Assembly (NCBI GenBank): GCA_013180625.2
Contig: SNVD02011200.1
Location: 310,001 to 374,000, forward strand
Source of the DNA: Boswellia sacra
Taxonomy: Eukaryota > Streptophyta > Magnoliopsida > Sapindales > Burseraceae
Length of the DNA: 64,000 nucleotides
Direction of reading: 5' to 3'
The notes beneath the pieces are model-generated. The model searched no databases. It was not told where the DNA came from and saw only the letters and a list, made by a program, of their open reading frames with translations. The position numbers and the translations under genes are program-made. Of this stretch, positions 58,873 to 64,000 are shown one piece after another (the stretch's first letter is position 1; each line of letters opens with the position of its first letter).

Positions 58873-60212
58873 AGATTGTACTAGCTAATAATTAAAGAAA
58901 TTAAGATAGGAGGTCAATTGCAAAAAAAAAATTAGATTTTGCTAAAGGGAAATTAAAAGGACAAGTCGACCTAATTTGTTGGCCCACTGCATGCCGCCGG
59001 GACTGTGACGCTCTGTTTAAGAACTTAAATTACAGGATATTTGATAATTAATCAGTGATTACAGTCCCAAAACATTATCTATAAAACGGATTAGTCGCAT
59101 GATTTATCTGAGGCCTCTATTTACCCGTAAGTTTAAGTCTTTAAGTCAACCGCGCTTACCAGTCTCTCACGCTAGGAATATTAGACCCAAGTTTTTATAT
59201 CATTTTAATTAAAATTATTTTTTTCCCTTAATTTCATCTAAAACTTTCTCTTGAAATTGAGTTTGTAATCTATTTCTTTAAGTTCGCAAATCTATTTCTT
59301 AGTTAAATTTTATTTTTGAGACTTTTGACCTTTTTAATAAAAAATTATTTTCTCTCTCAATTTTTACTTTGATCTATATTAAACTTGTGACCGTCGAGTT
59401 ATGACTGCTCTGATATCATATTGAGTTTGCTACTTTTTTAAAAGCTTAAACTTATAGATTTGGACTTTAAAATGAAATATTCTAATAATTTCTTTATCTT
59501 AATTTTGATAAAGGCAGAAGCAGATTATGTGAAGGTAGAAAGCAAAAGCTCTGCAAAACCCCCTGTTTTTTTCCCTCCATTCTAAGGCTGTGAAATGATA
59601 TCGACCTGGTGGATTAGTGTATTTTCTTTGCAAAGTGATTCTTAATGATTTTGTCTCAGTGTCATGCAAATAACACAAAAGAGAGACCGAACAAAAGCTC
59701 ACAAATTATTCATATGCTAAACTTTCTGTCGAGAACAGTGATTACAGAAAGAAAATACATGAAATATTAATCAAATATCTCGGTTTACCCGTAGCATTAA
59801 ATCATGACAAATTGACAATTAGGAAGAACGACAGAAAAATACATAAGGAATTTTTCAGAAGATGTCTTCAATGCATAGCAGTTGTTTGCTGCAACTTGAA
59901 AAGAATATAAAAAATAGAAAAAGATGAGGATTCTACCATAAATGGGAGGAATGTTGACGCTGATTGCAGGGTATTTTGTTGTAAAATTATTTGTATCATA
60001 CCAACAAGCAGTTAATACATTTCTTTTTTATTCAAAAGATTTGAAGATTTGGCTTATTGCATTTACATTTACTAATTAAATATGAAAATTAAGAAAAGAG
60101 AGTAATTTTTACGTCTGGGCAGATTAATGGTCGTCTGTTTCCAGTAATGCAAAATCAATATTGAAATTGAGGATCTTGGTCATAAGTGGCGGAGATGATA
60201 ACGAACAAGGTA
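58873..60212. other. intergenic, no gene recognised
   Basis: It includes the promoter side of the NLR pseudogene and otherwise only short open frames without motifs. Confidence 0.35.
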
Positions 60213-60670
60213 TTAATTCTTTAAAGTCCGTTCCAAAAGAGCGTAACCATGAATAACCTTATCCATCAGTCTCAACTTAAAAAGGTGGTTAGGTAGTGAC
60301 ATTGATTTAGGGCAGCGTTGAATTTTCAAGTTCTGAAGGCAAGGCATGACAGTAATATCTTCTCCCTTATTGGTGATCTCGTAATTCCAGTCTTCCCACT
60401 CTTGCATTGTCCAAAATGAGAGGTATTTCAAGTTAGGAAAAGCAGTAACCGTAGAAAAAGGTGATGTGACATCATTTTTCATTCCCAAAATTCATTACCC
60501 ACTCTTTTTACCCTTCTCATATAACTTATGTCAAGGCATTCAAGGGATAGTAATTTACCCGAAGGAGGTAGATGCTCACAGTTATTTCCACCGGCAAGAC
60601 ATAACCTTCTCAAAGTCGTTAATGATATTAGCCACTGAGGAAGCAAAGTGCTACCTTGGTAATTATTCAT
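60213..60670 (-). pseudogene. LRR fragment of a third NLR
   Basis: Two reading frames separated by a frameshift near 60480 encode the RGA-type LRR end: LPQWLISLTTLRRLCLAG, PPSGKLLSLECLDI, then FPNLKYLSFWTMQEWEDW and VMPCLQNLKIQRCPK. Coiled coil, NB-ARC and the first LRRs are missing; sequence upstream on the minus strand shows no NLR similarity. The intact frame would read GNEF(L)GIE where the shift occurs. It is a truncated duplicate of the neighbouring NLR family. Confidence 0.8.
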
Positions 60671-60746
60671 CTAGTCTCTCTAATGTTGTTTTCAAGTTTC
60701 ATATCCGTCTCATATGCTGTCAATCGCGACCAGGATTATGAGCTAA

Positions 60747-61097
60747 TCAATTTAAATGGATTATGGATGTTTTGGGCCAATCCAATTGAACTGAGACTAA
60801 GTGGCAAGAGAAATGCTTGAGCCCAATCCATTTGCTTAGCTTAAGCACAAACGTGGAAAGGTGTCTAAGTTGGGTGGTTCTCTTTTGAACGTGGCATCGA
60901 TTAAGCTGAGGCAACTTTTGTAGCGTTACAATTTCATTGCAGCTAGCATCTACATGCAAATGAGGTGTAGTGGCTTTAAAAGGGGCGCATGAGCTGCTTC
61001 TCTCATCTGGCTGCCACCCGAGAGAAACCAAAAGAAGTGAACAAAGAAAAGACATGAAGGTGATGTCTCCTTTGGTTCTCTCTTGAATGTTAACCAT
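60747..61097 (-). CDS. hypothetical open frame, 116 aa, weak support
   Basis: The frame opens MVNIQERTKGD and includes an internal hydrophobic stretch (MSFLCSLLLVSLGW) that could act as a signal peptide if translation began at the internal Met. It contains six cysteines. No family is recognised, and there is no clear promoter or splice structure. It may be a chance open frame next to the NLR fragment. Confidence 0.15.
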   Translation of the reverse strand: MVNIQERTKGDITFMSFLCSLLLVSLGWQPDERSSSCAPFKATTPHLHVDASCNEIVTLQKLPQLNRCHVQKRTTQLRHLSTFVLKLSKWIGLKHFSCHLVSVQLDWPKTSIIHLN

Positions 61098-62072
61098 ACA
61101 ATGCCATACTCCATCTACTGGCTAAATTATCCTTTAACTGGTTGGGGTAACAATTTAAGAAATGGCTTTGAGTCTTTCCTTCGTTCTTTTGGTCTTCTAC
61201 AGTAACAATTGATTACAACCAACTAATGTTTGACAAAAACTTGATTTAATTGTCTTCTTGCAATTACGATTCTAGTCCTTGGGTTGAAAAAATAAACTGA
61301 TCATGAAGCATCACATTCCACATTAACTAATATTTTACTGGTCATTTCTTGAATTCTTGACGTCTCTCGTTTTCCATGATGAGGTTCCACCGGGCATTGA
61401 AAATTTTTTAACTGGACGTAGGCATGATCACCACTCTAATTGAACGAGAGAGCAAGTGTCCTATTTGTTAAAATGAAAGAGAATTAATTGTTGCAAATCT
61501 GACTCTGGAGAAATTTTAGTACTACTGCTCAGCACAAAAACAGAGGATTCTGCAGGTATTTTTATTTGTGAGCACCAGATTACATGGTTGTTGTTCACAA
61601 AATATATTTATACATTACAACGATAATTCTAGATATTCTAGAACACACAAGCAACCTAGCTTTTCGTATATCAAGTCTCCGGAAATTCTAAAAGATTCAT
61701 ACTAATATAAGTATCAAAATTCAACACAATTGTGCTGAATTTTTCCAGAAAGTGGTATTAATTTCCAACGCTATTTTCTTCCTTCATTATCATTCTTTAG
61801 TCTTTATCCAAGTCGTCTTTACAATGCTGTTTGCACACTGCATGTAACACCGGGGAAGACATGGGGCTGGTCACTGATATGATTACTTTGTCACAATTAT
61901 ATTCAGAATAAATGAATCAAAATAAATAATTAAAATTATAATTAAATTTAAAATAGTTAATTAATATCAAATATGATTTATGTAATCATACATGTATTTA
62001 TAAAGCCCATATACAAAGTTACGACATCATTAATTTAATATCATATTTCTCATTAGTATTTATTACGTTGAC
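61098..62072. other. intergenic, no gene recognised
   Basis: AT-rich non-coding sequence without recognisable motifs. Confidence 0.3.
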
Positions 62073-62259
62073 TAGAGGTGGATCCAAATAGTGGCCAAGA
62101 AGGGCCTTGGCCACCTGCAACAATTCAGAAAAAATAAAATAATATAATAATTTACACAAAATTTTAACCAAAAAAATTACTTTTATAATCTACTGTCTCC
62201 GTAATTTCAGATTTTTTCCTATTGGCCCTTCCAAACCTTAGATTCTGAATCCACCCCTG
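62073..62259. mobile_element. short hAT-type MITE
   Basis: The left end TAGAGGTGGATCCAAAT pairs with the complement of the right end, CAGGGGTGGATTCAGAATC. A perfect 8-base direct repeat ACGTTGAC flanks it (62065-62072 and 62260-62267). It is 187 bases long, AT-rich inside, with no coding capacity. Confidence 0.82.
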
Positions 62260-62687
62260 ACGTTGACTTTCTTACATTCATCTTTCATTCATCTAATGTC
62301 AAATCAACTTTATGCATAAATTTTGTATAAATGTAATATTATTAATTCTTCAATGTCTTTAATTACCTTAATAAAATTTAATTATTGTATTTTTTTGGAC
62401 AATTGGTCTTAATTTGTGTTTTTGTTTTCAACAATAATTTAAAAAAAAAAGTGTGGAGCCCATTTGTACCTAAATAATTGATTTTCACACCCATTTTTTA
62501 AATACGCCTCACTAATTAAAATTTGATAAAATATACTTTTATTAATCTCAGGTTCATATTTCAAGAATAATCCTAGCATAAATTTAATTAAGTTTTAATC
62601 AAAAAATTAGTGTATGAAATATAAGCGCTATCAGCTTTAAGTTTAGTTGCTGATGCATTACTGCCGGCTAGCTAGCTACCATGCAAT

Positions 62688-63582
62688 GGGTGTGTTTGGG
62701 ATTGTTGTGTTGTAAAAAATTGCTATAAAACAGTGCTGTAGGAAGAATCATCTGTTAGCTGTGCTGCCTCAAAAAGTTTAGAGTATTTGATAAATTAGCT
62801 TTTCAAAATTGTTGTGCTGTCTAAAAGCTATGGATATGTGTTTGATAAACTTGATTTTCAAAAGCTAATTTTTAAGTAAAAATACAAAAATATGCAAAAA
62901 AATTTAAAAAGAAATGTTATTAAAAATTAAATCTAAATTTACATTGCTAAAAATAAATAATAAATTATTTACCAAAATAATTTTCAAATAAATATATATT
63001 TATTAATTTATTATTTAAAATAAAAACTTGAAAATGCAGTCGTCAGAGTCGCCACTGCTACCGCCGGCCACCGTCGAAGTGCCGTGTTGACGGCACCTTC
63101 ATCACCTCCAGACTTGTTGTAGTCTGGTCTCTCCCAATCCGTTGACATCTTCTCTGTTTTGTTCTGTGATCGACAGAGATCTAATATTAAAGTTTCGGAT
63201 CAATGCACCACTTCGACGATGGCCAGCTACTGGTAGCAAGTCCAACAATTTTTTTATTTTTTTGAAAATTTATTTTAAAAATAATTCTAAATATATTTTA
63301 ATTTATTAAATAGATAATTTAAAATTTTAATATTTAAGGGTATTTTTGGATTTTAATTGTTTTGTAGGGATAGTTTTGAAATTTTAGTCTATCAAAATTT
63401 TAGCTATTCAAAAACTGACTTTTAAAAGTTGCCATCGCTTTTGCAATCTAATATAAAAACAGATTCTCTGAGTAGCAGCTTCTTCGACAATTAGTTTCTA
63501 AAAGATTTACCAAACACCAAAACAACTATAACTAGTAACAAAATCTAAAAACTGCTGTCCAACAGCGGGATCAAACACACTC
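62688..63582. mobile_element. TIR element, class uncertain
   Basis: The left end GGGTGTGTTTGGGATTG pairs with the complement of the right end, GAGTGTGTTTGATCCCG. The trinucleotide AAT flanks both ends. A GTGTTTGG-type terminus is usual for Harbinger or hAT MITEs, but the three-base flank is not the typical TTA/TAA. No transposase. A GC-richer internal patch (63045-63110) stands out. Confidence 0.5.
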
Positions 63583-63615
63583 AATCTCTCCATATTAGCG
63601 ACTGGCATACTCATT

Positions 63616-64000
63616 GTAACATCCTAAATTTCTAGTGTACATGGCATGATGTATAATAAATACATATGTAGTAATATGTATTAATGTATATGTGATGTAT
63701 ATGAATTGTAGTGTAATAAATGAAAGAATGGTGGACTTAATTGAAAGAATGAGAAGAGGGAAGGCTAATATGAAATTCTTGTTTACTATATAAATAAGAG
63801 GAATTTTAGAATTCCATCAATTTGGCCTCTTAGGTCACGATCCAGCCCTTATTTTCTCTCCATTTTCTTCACAAAAACCACCAAATCATCAACAATACAA
63901 GGCAAGGAAGTAAGGAAGGAGGAAGAAGGAAGAAGAAAGAGGTGAGAATCAATTTTCTAATTAGTATACCTTGTGCTATAGTCTATTTGTGCAAAAATTT
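63616..64000 (+). mobile_element. probable start of an LTR, cut by the window end
   Basis: The sequence opens TGTAACATCCTAAATTTC, a common start of plant Ty3-like LTRs, and contains a TATA-like TATATAAATAAG near 63787-63798 followed by a leader rich in CTCTCC and CAAAAACCACC. The right part and any internal domain lie beyond the window. Confidence 0.4.

Noticed and set aside
1..64000. CRISPR arrays, bacterial operons, tRNA or rRNA genes
   Set aside because: The sequence is a plant nuclear region; I saw no spaced repeats of CRISPR type and no tRNA or rRNA signatures by eye, although a tRNA scan would be more reliable than reading.

Overview
This is a stretch of nuclear plant DNA. It is AT-rich, its genes are split by GT-AG introns, and it holds Ty1/copia sequence, many MITE-like elements, malectin-LRR receptor kinases, CC-NB-LRR resistance-gene homologues and a plant-type myo-inositol oxygenase. 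It reads as a woody eudicot. Citrus-like is a low-confidence guess from overall feel, not from a diagnostic marker. Almost every recognisable gene lies on the minus strand.

Layout. 0-2 kb: the 3' end of a copia element sits inside exon 2 of a malectin-type receptor kinase, whose first exon survives. 2-10 kb: repeat territory, with a probable solo LTR, a cluster of direct and inverted repeat units, a CT-rich tract, and a 768-bp long-TIR element filled by a TCGAG-type minisatellite. 10.3-14.5 kb: an intact 13-exon malectin-LRR receptor kinase (921 aa). 15.6-18.5 kb: a CC-NB-LRR pseudogene. 20.6-28.2 kb: four small secreted cysteine-rich peptide genes (A-D), one exon-1 relic, and a fragment of a kinase last exon. 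29.1-33.8 kb: a second intact receptor kinase (922 aa). 34.9-35.1 kb: an orphan receptor-kinase first exon. 36.5-51.5 kb: three tandem segments, each with a cysteine-rich peptide gene (E, F, G) downstream of a myo-inositol oxygenase. Only the third oxygenase (49.2-52.1 kb, 305 aa, 11 exons) is intact. The other two lack exons 1-2 and are decayed, and one carries a hAT-type MITE inside exon 3. 56-60.7 kb: a second CC-NB-LRR pseudogene and an LRR fragment. 61-64 kb: MITEs and the start of a probable LTR at the window end.

The most distinctive content is the two-exon peptide family. It has seven apparently intact copies plus relics. The first exon is a signal peptide, then a phase-1 intron, then a short mature peptide with a nearly mirror-symmetric eight-cysteine pattern C-x2-C-x-CC-x7-CC-x-C-x-C. 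I do not recognise it as a named family. Its copies stay open while co-duplicated oxygenases and nearby NLRs have decayed, and they are interleaved with malectin-LRR receptor kinases. A ligand-like or metal-binding role is speculation. The splice models given here are hand-built and keep frame across every junction listed.
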